Below, piece after piece: positions 1-12,440 of a stretch of 64,000 bases of DNA; position 1 is the stretch's first letter, and each line of letters opens with the position of its first letter. The notes under the pieces are model-generated. The model had not been told where the DNA came from and ran no database searches. It worked only from the letters and a program-made list of their open reading frames with translations. The position numbers and the translations under genes were made by a program. This stretch comes from Polytrichum commune (lineage: Eukaryota; Streptophyta; Polytrichopsida; Polytrichales; Polytrichaceae), in contig OX485804.1 in the NCBI GenBank assembly GCA_950295325.1, positions 23,436,001-23,500,000 on the forward strand, in the 5' to 3' direction.

Positions 1-1422
1 GACAGATGAGGAACTTTTTGCAGTTGAGAATGACAGAGTAGATACTGAAGCAGATGAAGATTACAGCAACTTGCTCACAACAGAAGAGAAAGAGCAGCTG
101 GAAAATGTTCTCAAAGCTGATCGTTTAGATGGAGAGGACCGGATTGCAGGTACAGGGAGGCTTGATCATGACATGCAAAATGGAAATTATGACTATGATG
201 AGTTTGACGATGGGTCTCCAGATCATGAATGCGTACATCATTTGAAGGAGACATTGCATCAAAATGGAAATGGTGAAGTCCCTGGTCCTTCTAAAGAGGA
301 GAAGAAAGGTCGATGGTATACGTGGGGAAAGAAAAGTGTAAAGCGGGACAGTGGGAAGAAGTTGGAATTGCCAAAAGTCAATGATGCGCTGATTGACAAA
401 GGATCCGAAGGAGCCAGCTCAAGCAGTGACTCCTCAGGGAAGTTCAAGCAAACTCCTGTGTTTCCTGCAACAGAAACTGCGTGGAAGCCAGTGGTCAATC
501 GAAGGAGATCAGTGGATGGGCGGAGATCTGTGGATAGCCAGCTGTCTGCTCATGAAGGCCGAGTGTCTGTTGATAGAAGACCATCCAATGTTGATGACCT
601 GCTCTCTGCAAAAGGCAAGGCAAGGATGAGCAGGAACAGTAGCAGTAACAAGGAACTACTTACAAAGAGCAAGAGCCGGCGAAGTGGTGCAAAGGCTGAA
701 GGCACTTCAGAAAGTGAATATAAGAAGGGTCTTAGACCTATCTTATGGTTGACTCCAGACTTCCCTCTCAAGACAGAGGAGTTACTCCCACTTCTGGACA
801 TTTTAGCAAACAAGGTCAAGGCAGTACGACGGCTGCGGGAACTACTGACAACGAAATTGCCCCCTGGCACATTCCCTGTGAAGGTTTGTGGAGTTCTTTA
901 CAGATCAACAATGGGAGGGGCTATGGGGATTGGAATTGCTACTGATGTTAGGGACTATATGGAAGTCGGTAGGTTTCTGTCTGAGTTGTGAAGGGTTATT
1001 TTCTGACATGGTGCTGGTGTTGTTGACAGGTAGCTATCCCTGTGGTCCCCACCATTAGAGTGGTTGTTACATTCACCAAATTCGAGGAGTTGAAACCCTC
1101 AGAAGAGTTTTCCACCCCCCTTTCAAGCCCAAGGCATTTTCAGGATGCCAAGGCAGAGGCAGAGGTGCCTGCGGCCTCCCAGTCCTGGTTGTACTGGATG
1201 AGAGGTGCAGCTAATGCAGCTAAGGGAGCTGCTGTAAGTAATTTGGAGGAGCAGCTTGAAGAAGAAGCTGACCCATTCATGATTCCCTCCGACTACCGGT
1301 GGATTGATATTGAGGAAAAGAAAAGACGGATGCGAGAAAAGAAGGGAAAGACCAAGAAGTCAAAGAAGCCTCCTCTACATCCAACCCCTCCCCTGGAAAA
1401 TGATGTAGACAGTAGCCCATAG
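1..1422 (+). CDS. ANKRD13-type ankyrin/GPCR-chaperone family protein, 3' part only
   Basis: This is the C-terminal part of a plant protein of the ankyrin-repeat plus GPCR_chaperone_1 (ANKRD13-like) family. The reading frame is open to the left window edge, so the ankyrin repeats and start codon lie outside. Two exons are seen: <1-968 and 1034-1422, with a 65-bp GT-AG intron (969-1033). Joining them restores the run MEVAIPVVPTIRV across the junction, which matches the family. The order is an acidic stretch, a Ser/Arg-rich low-complexity linker, then the conserved block around RPILWLTPDFPLKTEELLPL and PPGTFPVKV, then the TFTKFEEL segment. The protein ends in a Lys/Arg-rich tail (about codons 30-50 from the end). 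Animal relatives act in endocytic handling of membrane receptors; the role in plants is not known to me. The family call is firm and the function is inferred only. Confidence 0.9.
969..1033 (+). other. Last intron of the ANKRD13-type gene
   Basis: The donor is GTAGGT after the first base of an Ala codon. The acceptor is GGTAG, just after an alternative CAG. Only the downstream AG keeps the frame and the conserved IPVVPTIR run. Confidence 0.8.
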
Positions 1423-3957
1423 TTGCATTGCTCATGGTAGTGAAACCACGTAGGTGTATAGAAGGAAAGGAATTTAGCTGAGGCTAAGTTGGGTCATGGT
1501 TGGGATGGGTGGCCTGACTATCAGGTCAATGTGCCACCTTGCCTAAACAACTGGGTCATTTATGCTGTCTTGCTCATCACATTTGCTATTGTCATGTCTT
1601 TGTGGAGTTGAAATCCGCAAATGCTGGATGTCCTCATTCTTTGTGTCTGGTGGACTATCCCAATGGCCTTTGGTCTTACCAGAATCTTCCTCGTTTCCAA
1701 AATTTTGAGTGCAAGTCAGCACCTTTTCAGCACCTTTTCTATTCCATCCTTCACTTGTATTTACCATAGAAAATGTTAATTCTTGTAGGTGATAGTCGGT
1801 GCTTGAATTGGTCTTATGAGCAAAAGCTATCCGATTGAGTGAAGCTATCAGTTTTGACCCACCTTTGGTGGCAATTTGTTCTGAAAATTCTATGTTCCCT
1901 TGTGAGGACAAAATCTGTTTACTGGGATATTATTATTATCAGACTCCACACTTCTGAGATGCGACTTTATGTGATGCGGAAGGACATCATTCCAGAGAGG
2001 AAAAAAACTCTAGGCCTGGGTTGTACCTATTTGACACAGGGGCCAACAGTCAGGTGCAAATGTGAAAGCAATACACATTAGGGGCGAAGGAAACCATAAA
2101 TTTATTGCCTGTCCGAAGTGCGGGTTGTGTGTGTACTATGAAGATTCCAAAACTTCTAGAAGGATGTAATTAATGAATGAAATCGCCACTTTGGCTGTTG
2201 GTCAACAAAAGTAATTGACTCTCGTTAAACTACAAGGCCCCAGGAACGTGAAGAATGTATGAATTTCATTCCATTCAAGTCATTTCACTCCCATGGACGG
2301 CTTCATTTGTTAAGTCTAGTTTTACTACCTCAAATTGCATTGAGAAATGAGTGCATAAGGATGCATGAAGATGCTCAAATGCTAATCAATTCTCCGCACC
2401 GAGACCTAGCACATGCAGGAACTGTTAAAAACACAGAGAGGGAGTCATTTGGACCTAATGTAACTTCTCTTTGGTATATATATATATATATCAGGTTAGA
2501 CGTATATTTCATGTTTCAAACAACTTCTGTGCCCTTGCTCTACTGAGTCATCGACATAAATGCCGAAGTGTGTTCATAATGTGCCACTGTTACATGGTTT
2601 TTGAAAGCCGCATTATGTGTACACAGCCCTAGCTAGTCATCAGCAGACTTTGTTGATTGTGCTCCTTAGTTGATGGCAAATGCTCGTGCTTATGAAAGGC
2701 GCACTGATTGCCTCAAAAAGCGTGCAGAAACGAGGAGCTAGTTATGATGGGAGCAGTACTTGCTCGAGGGTTAATTATTTAGACCCCCTTATTGTCTGTT
2801 GAGAGCCTTTGGTGCGCAATAAAAGTGGAGACCAGGCCCATAAATCTCATCATGGCAGGGCCTAGGTTAAGTTAGTGATCCCGGCATGAATCTTTTCGCC
2901 TAAAGTGTGCCTTCTGCACAAATTGGTTTTCCAACAGGAGAGGCCGGGCTCAACACCTTTACGGTCGTACAGCTTGTGTAGTTTATTACCATTTTCATTG
3001 CTCCTATATCCTCATTCATGGCACCCTCCCTAAGATATTACTGCGGCTTGGTAGTAGTTATGCATATATAGGCTGCCCCGTAAAGCCCCGCCACTTATAT
3101 GCCAATGCAAGCACTGTCCTCCCACTGTCCACTGGGATATTGTACAACGCCCCACAAAAAAAGGCATGAATGGATGCATGATGTAATGTCTTTGGATGAG
3201 TGTCCACACAAATTTTGTCAATAAATTTACGATATGATGAATTTTGTTACACTATTTAATCGAAAGAAGATGCTCTCTGCGAGACTGATCTGGAAATCCT
3301 CCACAGATTGGTTCCATACCCAGTTCACAAACCCAGAGATGCATAGAGACACAATGTCTACTGTTCTTTTAGAAATGTAACATTACTGCACTAAATGTAG
3401 TGTCACTTGCTTTATAGAGCTACACGTTTATATATATATATTTTACTATTACTGTAATATTTACCAAGTACAGATGCTGATGTTCTATAATGTCCAAACA
3501 ACCAAGTTGACCTAAGTTGATAAAAATTGAGATGTACAATAAACAATTATAGCATCGCATAGTTTCAAATATTAGGGTGACATATCTAAGTACGATATCT
3601 AGTGGAGTCTTCATTCAACCATGGAATATAATGCCTCACTGAAAGTGTTAACAAATCAACTCATAAACCTATTGTACACAATGTACATGACTAGAAAAAC
3701 TGATCTCCCTCATTTACCCTATGAGACTGATTGAATTTTGTTACAATGGTATGTGATTTACTTGGACTTTCACGGCATGCACCATATTAGAATAAGAATT
3801 AATTTTGCATTGTTTGTCCACATTGTTCACCAAACCCATTGGAGTGGGCGTGTGAATGATGGACAAACAAACAGTCTGAAGCCACATAAGAATGATTTTT
3901 CAGGGGGAAAGAGGTGCCATCAGGCAATGCCTTTTTAGGTCACAACCTTGAACACCC
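1423..3957. other. 3' flank of the ANKRD13-type gene and intergenic DNA
   Basis: There is no convincing coding sequence. The 3' UTR must start at 1423. A possible polyadenylation signal AATAAAA lies at 2818-2824 and another AATAAA near 3220, but neither can be confirmed. Short (TA)n tracts occur at about 2474-2490 and 3430-3440. Short reading frames here look like chance. Confidence 0.5.
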
Positions 3958-3960
3958 TTG

Positions 3961-4362
3961 CTACGCTAAATATTGTATTTCGTGTCATGAATTCTATTTG
4001 TCTTGCTCAAAATTAGTTCTAAACTACACGTGTAGTGTCACCGACACTTAATGTAAACCTAACATTATTTGTCATTCCCTTAAAAAATATTTGGACACTA
4101 TGAATTCACAGCGTTGCAATGACCGCCACTTAATTAGAGATTTTTCCTCCAAATTTCAACTATCCATGACAATATTTCATGACATAAATATTAGGATGCA
4201 GAATATACCAAACTTTGTTTCAATAATTTGCATTTGGATGAACTAAAGTTAAGTTGGGATGATGACAGTAGCTGCAAACTTATTCATGAGAAGTCTCATT
4301 AATAAAAAGTTACGAGAGTGACATATCATACCATATGACACAACATACAATATGTAGTGTAG
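3961..4362. mobile_element. CACTA-like miniature element, copy 1
   Basis: This non-coding repeat of 402 bp has short inverted ends (CTACGCTA at the left, TAGTGTAG at the right) and is flanked by TTG on both sides (3958-3960 and 4363-4365), as expected for a 3-bp target duplication. The same sequence recurs at about 24397-25442, where it is split by a LINE. There the ends read CACTACACTA and TAGTGTAGTG, which supports a CACTA (En/Spm) affiliation. It has no transposase and would be non-autonomous. Confidence 0.6.
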
Positions 4363-5147
4363 TTGCTCTTGGTACAAACTGGGCTTTGTTACTTTTGTCA
4401 AGGAATATAGGTTCATGTTTGTGTCATTTTCTTGAAGGGAGAGCTTTGGGGGTTTTCCATAGGGTAGAAATGAATGTGTTTGTTGCATTGTTTTGATGCA
4501 GGTGTGTAGTGTTGAGGAGGGGCGTTTAGGGTTTGGAGAGATTGGATTACGAGTGTGAGTGTGAGTATGAGTATGAGGAACTCTATTATGTGTAAAGAGT
4601 TGTGGGTAACATTTTGTGAGAAAGCTCATGTGTTCGTGAATAGGCCATTAATCTTGTCTTTGTTATTGCGGTTTTGTAGTTGCTCGTGTTGCTTAGATTT
4701 GGTTCATAACGTGATGCTCATGATTGTAGAAGGTGGAGCATTAGATTGCTCGTAGTCAATAAAAATGTAATGGAAGAGGCATGAGAAACAATAAGGTTAG
4801 AATAAGGCTACAATGCTAGTCGGAAGAGGGATTAGAGTTATCCCATATTATTTGTATAAACCGCTAAAAAGAAGAGAAGCAATGAAAGAGAAAGCAAGAA
4901 GAGCATGAGACCACCTCACTCCAAGCATTGTTCACATGCCTTTGTGTCTTTGTATATGCTTGTGCAATCTTCTCTCTAGTCTTATTGACATCCAATGATG
5001 ATGGCGTTGATGTCTTGGTATTGTCTCAGTCCATGAGCTAAGGGAGTAGTTAGAGTTTTTAGCGCATGTTGTGTGGGGTAAGAGAGCAACGATGAGGGAT
5101 AGGCACCATAAATAAGTGAGAGTTGGGTTTGGTGTCTTGAAGGGTGA

Positions 5148-6113
5148 CCAATTGCCACCCCACGCATATACACGACCCGCATTACTCCATACTGGCTCGC
5201 AAGTTGCCCAAGAGCCACACATGACGGAGCCATCCGCATTCTTCACACATTCATAACGAAAGAACTCAAAAACCGTGAAACTGAAATACCCAAAAACAAA
5301 TTCCCCTATGTAGACAAATGACTATCAAACACCCAAATAAATCAAAAACTATCCAACCACGTCTGGAAAAATAACAACGTCACATACGTCCAAATTACCC
5401 AAACACTAAAATTTAGATACGCGCAATACATGGAGAACCACAGGAAAAATATTTTTTGGCCCCTCACACATCAAAATCCCAATTGCACATTGTGCCATCG
5501 CAATGAGAGAGACACATGGCCCCACCTCCTATCAACATGTGAACACCCGTACTTACATCTCATCACCCAAACATTACAAGCCAATGAAAACACCTAGTTC
5601 TTCACATTGACCAATGCAGGACACCTCAACAATAAACCACCCGGACAAACAATCCCGGAGTGGCTCCTTAAATGCACATGTACACAAACACCCTGCCAAT
5701 GCCATGCCAAATTAAGACCGGATATCCTATGTACTATCGGAGCCCCAAACCACACACAAACACCTATATCACCTTCCCCCACATCCATAGTCCAATTCAT
5801 AGAATTCACATATTGTCATGATAGATTCCCCAACCAAGCCCTCACATGTAGACATAACAAGTACGACCCACTAAATAACGCCATACAAGATAAAGGGTGG
5901 CAAACCAACCCCCCCATCACCATCACAACCGGAGTGAGAGGGGCTACACATGAGCACTCCATAAATAAACTTTCCCATCTAAAAATCCCCCAAACCACCA
6001 TCAAAACCCTCACGAAAAACATACATCAAAATGTCATAAAGTACCTCACCTACCTTGTCCTAAACAAAAGGAAACTCAATAATAAACAAGTAGCCATTCC
6101 TTCCCCCAAATAA
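5148..6113 (+). pseudogene. LINE retrotransposon ORF fragment with zinc finger and RLE-like C-terminus
   Basis: One frame reads from about 5148 to the stop at 6113, interrupted by stops near 5319 and at 5595-5597. The N-terminal part carries KFRYAQYM and a zinc cluster CTLCHRNE...H..C.H (about 5469-5550), like the zinc-binding segment after plant LINE reverse transcriptases. A second Cys/His cluster (CTCTQTPCQCH) follows, then LRPDILCTIG and, about 25 residues on, FIEFTYCHDRF. A CCHC cluster followed by R/K-PD and an acidic-h-T motif is the arrangement of the restriction-like endonuclease of R2/NeSL-type elements. The tail is basic (NKRKLNNKQ). The reverse transcriptase core is not seen upstream, so the copy is 5'-truncated. 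LINE is firm; RLE is inferred. A related copy lies at 24522-25218. Confidence 0.7.
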
Positions 6114-6558
6114 AAAAAAGATTATTAGTACATCTTCAGAACCCACCTCCCACAGGAGGCATAAAACCTCATCCTACATCATAACCAGTGATCAACATCA
6201 GGCCAACGAGCTCACATTCACACCGGTACCTAAAAATTACGGGTGTTACTTTTTATTTTATTTGTTCTTGAAGGGTGTAGTGTGAGTGCACTTTGGAGTT
6301 ATGAAGTAAAAAAAAGAGCCACCTTTCTCGACACCAAAAAGCAAATGAAGGACATTTTTCACTAGATCTTCCGTTGATCTTTAAAGGCCGTGTGTTGTTG
6401 ATGTGTTGTTGAAGTGGTTGACTTGCTTGCGGTAACAGCTTTGCTTTGGCAGTTGCTGCTCTGCTTGGAGGAAGCCTTTTGTTCAAAGTTGTAATTGTAG
6501 GTGTGTTGTTGGTCTCATGCTAGAAACACAGACACTTTAAGCTGTGGACCGACTTTTA

Positions 6559-7185
6559 GGGCCGGTTCACACGCGTCCCAAGTCCTAAGCCCCAAGTCAC
6601 ATGAGGTTAATCCGTGCAATCTCAACCGTTGAGACCGTGAAAGTTGGGAGCACTGCCTAGGGAGAACCAGTGGTTAGTTACAGATGAACCGGTTGAGTTT
6701 GAGAAATAGCCGGTTGAAGTTGGAGACCTCAAGAAAATTACTGATCATTTAAGAGGAATCTATAGAATATACCTCAAATGAATCAAGCAAAACCGGAAGA
6801 TGTCAACATGTAACCGGCTGGATTTAGAATCACTAGGATCTTGACCGACTATGCATGCCCAAAAACTTCCCGGGCACTGGTTGGGATTTATCACTTCATA
6901 CGGAGTCCCAAGTCCTAAGTCCCAACTATGACATGAATGCCTACATGGAGACACTTTTTGGAGGTGAGGCTTGGGACTTGTGTCGCGAGTTGGGTCAAGC
7001 CAAAAAGCTAGACCCAACTCTCAACCCAAGTCCTGCAAGTATTTTTGCATAAAATAGTCAAGATCTGACTTTAATGATAATCAACCATATTTTAGTGATT
7101 ATTTGAGGCTCATAAGTTGCGACTTTTGTCGCCATGTTGGGACTTGCTGACATGGGCGGGTCTTGGGACCCGTGTGAACCGGCCC
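6559..7185. mobile_element. PIF/Harbinger-type miniature element (627 bp)
   Basis: The left end GGGCCGGTTCACACG and the right end CGTGTGAACCGGCCC form inverted repeats that extend imperfectly for about 25 bp. TTA flanks both sides (6556-6558 and 7186-7188), the 3-bp TWA duplication typical of PIF/Harbinger elements. No transposase is seen. The segment 6640-6886 inside it is also found at about 13985-14240, so the interior contains or shares a second repeat. Confidence 0.8.
6640..6886. repeat. Dispersed repeat, copy inside a PIF/Harbinger-type element
   Basis: About 240 bp, marked by several CCGGTT motifs, the run GGATTTAGAATCAC and the end CCCAAAAACTTCCC. It matches 13985-14240 closely, with small indels. 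It encodes nothing recognisable. Confidence 0.7.
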
Positions 7186-7296
7186 TTAGTTTGAATTATG
7201 ATGCTCAACTTGCTTGTGTTGTGGCAGCGAGCGTCGCAGTGGTCACCCTCCCTGAGTTGAGTTATTCTTTCTCCATGGTACAATACTTACACTACT

Positions 7297-7506
7297 TTGA
7301 TTCTGGTATTTAGTATCACTTACTATTTGGAATTATGTAGTGCTATAACTTTTTGCTAAGAATGAATATTTTTACCAAGTAAAGTCATTTATGTTGTATA
7401 TCGTCCATACAACCTTTTTAATCCTTGTTGGTAACAAATGAAATCTATGGTGAGAAGCTATAGCCCTGTGTCATTCCAAATAGTAAGTGACACTAAATAC
7501 CATCAA
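7297..7506. mobile_element. Small inverted-repeat element (about 0.2 kb)
   Basis: About 30 bp at the left (7305-7335, containing TCACTTACTATTTGGAAT) is repeated in inverse at the right (7472-7501), with about 135 bp between. The arms extend outwards to TTGAT/ATCAA after a 3-nt gap. It looks like a MITE. I see no convincing target duplication, so the family is unassigned. Confidence 0.55.
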
Positions 7507-9390
7507 CGGTGTGCTACGCTCCAAAGGTGGATGATGGGTATCCAATGCCGTATATATCAACATCAAAACTCCATAAAAGAATGATGAATACTCAAGAAAT
7601 GAGTCGATGCATGCTTACGATTGACAAAGCCTTTTCCCAAGTCATCACGCCAACCCTTCACTATTGGCATATGAATCCTACGCAATCGTCTTATGTTGAT
7701 GAAAGAACAATGCAAATCTAAAAACTGCATACTCTAAGAACATTTTAACAAAGCATCGGGCTCCCATAGCCACTATGTAGGCCCCTCGGTATCAATGTCA
7801 AGTTTAACTCATCTTTTCCCTTGAAAGTGTTCCTACTTGTACCTACACCTTATTTAGAATCAAACCACCTATTTTTTATCAAGATCCCATTGAGAATCTA
7901 TAGGGTATTGGATTTTCAATCAGGTTTGAACTAATTTTGGCAATTTTTTTTTATTGTGAGTGGTTAAAATAAGTTTCCACACTTCACAGCTTGGGCATTT
8001 GTGTATAGCAGGACATCATTGTCAATTGTCACGTTAATCAGAGCATCCCGATAGTAAGAATAAAAGTGAATTTATTTTTTATTCTTAATGATAAAGACGT
8101 CGGTTACATGAGGATTTCTATTTTTCTAACCACAAGGCTTGACTTGACGAAGCTTGCCAAAAATAATGAGGACCCTCTCCTCTAGCCCGCCTTGTGTCTC
8201 ACCACGTGAACCCTCATCGGTTGAGAGTTTAAGATCCAATGAAGCGGCTTAAACTTCAATTAATGGATTAAGGCTCTAGTAATGAAAGACATGTTATGAT
8301 GGGATGACATGGCTCCATAAAGTGGCAAGATATCAATGTGGATGTTTTTCATCCATGTCATGGTTCAATGAACCATCCAAGTCACGAGCATACTTAGTTT
8401 TTAAATTAAGAAATAATATAAATAAATGTAAATAAGTATTGATCTTATGTCACATGACATTCTCCTATGGTATTTTCTCTCTTTGTTCATAAGCACTGTA
8501 CATGTACTCATGACATGCTTGAGGTTCATAGTTTTTAAAAGTGACATGGCTATAAATTATTTTAGTGGTTTGGTAGAGGTTTTAAAATTGATTATCCATG
8601 TAACTTTGTTATCCTATTTAATCATGTATATATGATTGGCTATTGCATTGTATTTGGCGGCCCATTCAACAGTTGGATGCGACTTGTACAACATTTTTTC
8701 TCGTGTAAGGTTGCAAAAATCTAGTTTCTTTCTAGGAATGTTTCATTCATCTCTTTGAATATGTTCGGTTGTATTGTGGGTTTTTATGACTAGCAATTTA
8801 ATCAAAATTTATTTAATATTATGCATGCTCTCTTTGTCTTGCTATCATTATCCTCATATTATGTTCTACTAAACATATTATCTTATTAATATTTCTTGTC
8901 ATTGTCTTCTTTTGTTATTTTTTTCATTTCATCTAGCTTCACAATGGTGCTCATTGGGGGTGTGGCACATGGTAAGTTGTCCAAACTCCAATTAGATGAT
9001 GACATGAGATATGACACACCTATCTATGATTAGCATCTTCATGGTTCTTCCTCACCTCTTGCTTACACTTAGGAAGAACCAAGTCTCACTCAGGTCGGTG
9101 GTTCCATTGTTGATCATCTTGAGTCCATGATTATCTTCCAGTATTTTTGCCAACTATGAGAGGTGTTCCAATGGAGATTAACAAGTATCATCTTGCATCA
9201 TCTTTTTTTATTAGAATTACAAACTATTATGGTGTCAAAGGATGTTGCGTTGCCATCTAGCTTTGTTATCGGAGTCATTCACATCATTTAGTCTCGATAC
9301 AATAAATTGGGTCATAGTTTTTGGTCATTGGCAGTAGATACGTATTGTGTTTATAATAAAGTTGCCATATTCTAGACCATCCTCCCACAA
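7507..9390. other. Intergenic stretch without a recognisable gene
   Basis: AT-rich DNA with short chance frames only. I see no gene, RNA or clear transposon end. Confidence 0.4.
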
Positions 9391-9392
9391 GT

Positions 9393-12300
9393 TTGTTTGT
9401 TGCGACAACTAAATCATTGTCATTCGATATTAGTTCTGGTAATGATTGGATATTTTTGCCAATCATTCATGCTTCCCTCCTTGGTGTGAGTTGTGGCACT
9501 CCCCCTCCATCGCTAGCAGGTGTCGAAGATGACCCCACTGAAATAACTTCCATTGTTGATATCCTCAAACGCCTTAGCTATGCTTTGAATGCATCTATTT
9601 TGTAGAAGGATATAGATTCCCAAACCATACCAAGGCAGTTTGTCCAATATCTTCCACGCGAATTCAATGGCAATATACTGTGTGAATTCTAGCCAGTTGG
9701 ATCATAGATATGATGATCATGTATGGATGCTTATCAAAACAACAAAGACAAGGAACATTAATCTCATAAAGTTTCGTTGTGCACATTGTGTTGGTCATTG
9801 GTGGTGTGGGAATAGCTTTTGTCCTCATATTCAAAACTATGGTCGTCCAAATGAAATGAGTTGGGATGGGGTGTTTACCAATTTCCTAGGGGTTGGTCCC
9901 TTGGACGAGCAACGAGCATCCATTGCTTGCAACTACTGCAAATTGAGACCATAGCGTATTTACACATGCCATGCCCGAATGTTTAATGTGGTGCACAATA
10001 GAGTTAATTTGACTAGAGCTTGTGTCCATGTTGGCTACCATGCACACCATGTGGCCTTCGGTGAATATCGAGAGACAATCCAATATGTGAAGAAACTTAT
10101 ATGTGAGGAGATCGCACGAAGTCCAAACACCCTTGCATCTGCTATTGCTTTTACCATCAACAATAAATGGTTGGCCACAGTATTATTGGCATGTGTTGGG
10201 AAACTGCAACACCATTTGACTCAACACCCATGAAGGACATCATATGGCCGTTTTGAGAACATACAATCTCCAAATATCCATAACCAAGTTTATCTCCTTA
10301 AATCATCATATGCATATAAAGGAACCATTAACAAGATCCTAGAGCTAAAGGCCAAAAGTCACTTCGATTTTATTCAAGATAACTAGATCCCAAGGCAAGG
10401 ACCTTTGAAGGTCTAATTGTTTAAGATGTCTAGTGGGTCCCCCAAGTCTAGGATGGCTTTGGTTAGGAGAATGCGACATGGAGGTGATTTGCATGATGTT
10501 TGGTTGATGTTTGATTATACATAGAGAGTGAAAGGTTGGACTACAATGGAATGTAACATTTATCACCATCTCTTTTGTTGTGTCATGACTATTGTCATTT
10601 GCATCATGTAGCTTGAGGAAGTATATTTGTACTATATACTATGGTTTAATATGATCAATTGATGAAGAAACATGAAGTGCAAGATATCAATTTTAGAGGC
10701 TTCATGGCGGATAATGCACATGCCAATTTAATTGGTGTTTGAAGGGTGTTTAGTTCGAGGAACCCAAAAGAACCCATAGAAGGTGAGGAATGCACGTGTG
10801 TTTTCCACTGAGAGCAATCATTTGAAAAACACAAGAAGCATGTCCAAAAGTCCAAAATGTATGATTTTGTGCAATTGGTTTATGATTTTAAGGGTTCTAA
10901 ATATGAGGATGATGCTCAATTGAGCATCATGAAGTTGAAGCATTGGATACAAACATCAAGATCATGCAATTCAAAGGACCATGATGCTCTCCTAGAGTGG
11001 TTGTTATGTTGGCACTTTCAATTTCATCAATGGGGGTCTGCAACCTTGACGGCAAGTTATATTGGACATGAAGTTTGTTGGTGCTATTGGGGGTTGATTC
11101 ATTTCTTTTGGTGGTATTTTGTGCCAATTATATGTATATCACTTAGTTGATGTTTTGGTCACAAAGTATGTTCTTGGAGGAGCAAGCATCGACTCCCAAC
11201 TATGATTTCTCACAGACTGTTCAACACTCATGGCATATTGCATCCGAAAACAAGGGTGTTGACTTGTTTAAGGTCATAGTGGATGATTTGGCATGACCAA
11301 TCACCCAAATGTCTCGTTACTTTGATTTTTTGGACTTTAACAAATCCTAGAATGGGCGTCCCGATCAAGTGGAGTTGTTGTGGCGTGCCATGCATCGACA
11401 CCATGACCTTGTTGCCATAGCAAAAATTGTTGACAAGCACGCATCAAAGCTCCATGATCGAGTGCCACACTTGGAGGGGGAGATGGAGCTTGGATCTATA
11501 AAGCGATCCCTCTTTGATGAATTGGGTGGCTCCAATGATTCACATCGTTCGGATTGGGTAAACTACAACACACACAAAATCCACAAAACCTTTTCGCGTC
11601 TCACCCTTCTTGTCTAATGAGGAAGGCGGTGGAGACCCAGTTGTCCACTATGTTGTGGCATATTTCACACACCAACAAGGGCTCGAATGTAAAATGCTCT
11701 ACCATCAGAGCGGTGACCCATGAGAAGTGCAAGAATGTCATTGTTGACGATACCCTTGCGCTATGTTATGAAGGTCCCTTTAAATTGCCTTCATTCAAAG
11801 AATCAAAGTCAAAACTATTGATTTTTTGCAAGTGATATTGGGATGTGTGTAATGGGTTTGATGTGTGATTGTGTTTCCAAGCCAACAATCCCATATGTTC
11901 AGTCAGTGAAAAGATGAACCAATTTGACAACTACAAAGGTGTTCATGCTGGAATTGGGTGAGAAACATCATTGAACCATGGGCTAGATGAGCGCACCCAA
12001 CGTGCACTCTTCAAGCTAAACAACACACATCTTGCAATGCATGACAACAACGAGATTTGTCAAGTGCAACCTACTATTGACCATTTCGCAAAAATGGATT
12101 TTGGAGGGTTCATGGTGGCTACCATAAAGAGCAAGATATCTCTTGGCATTGGGTAATCATGCTTTTTGATAAACCAAAATGACACAAATCATAGCATGGA
12201 GTGGAATCTGATAGTGGACAAGTTCCCAAGATGCAGTTGCCCTAATTTTTTGAAAGATGTTCTACACCAACATTGGGAAGAAAGGGAAGTACATCCCTTG

Positions 12301-12440
12301 CAAGCATCAATACTTTTTGTTCTTGATTGTTTTACAAGCCCATTCCATTATAGATGTATGTATCTACAACACAACATGGAATGATAATGGGGTGGCCAAG
12401 CTTCTCAATAATGATCCATTTGTTGGATGATTGTACCCAC
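9393..12440 (+). pseudogene. Degenerate SWIM-domain (Mutator-like) transposase
   Basis: Ordered blocks of one protein lie on the plus strand in shifting frames. A Cys-rich block RCAHCVGHWWCGNSFCPH lies in 9640-9954. The block RACVHVGYHAHHVAFGEYRE lies in 9979-10233. A block containing FRGFMADNAHAN, then CTCVFH..QSFEKHKKHV, lies at about 10674-11130 in one frame with stops, and ends with WHFQFHQWG. The C-terminal SWIM-like cluster CSC (about 12235) joins, after a frameshift, KGKYIPCKHQYF (about 12285), giving CxC...CxH. This order matches large SWIM-type transposase-like proteins of plants and green algae. It is clearly dead, with many stops and frameshifts. Element ends were not found. Confidence 0.65.

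Noticed and set aside
1539..1911. Overlapping frames on both strands just after the ANKRD13-type gene
   Set aside because: They lie in the probable 3' UTR and have no recognisable product.
4932..5246. 104-aa minus-strand frame
   Set aside because: It overlaps the start of the LINE fragment on the other strand and shows no family features.
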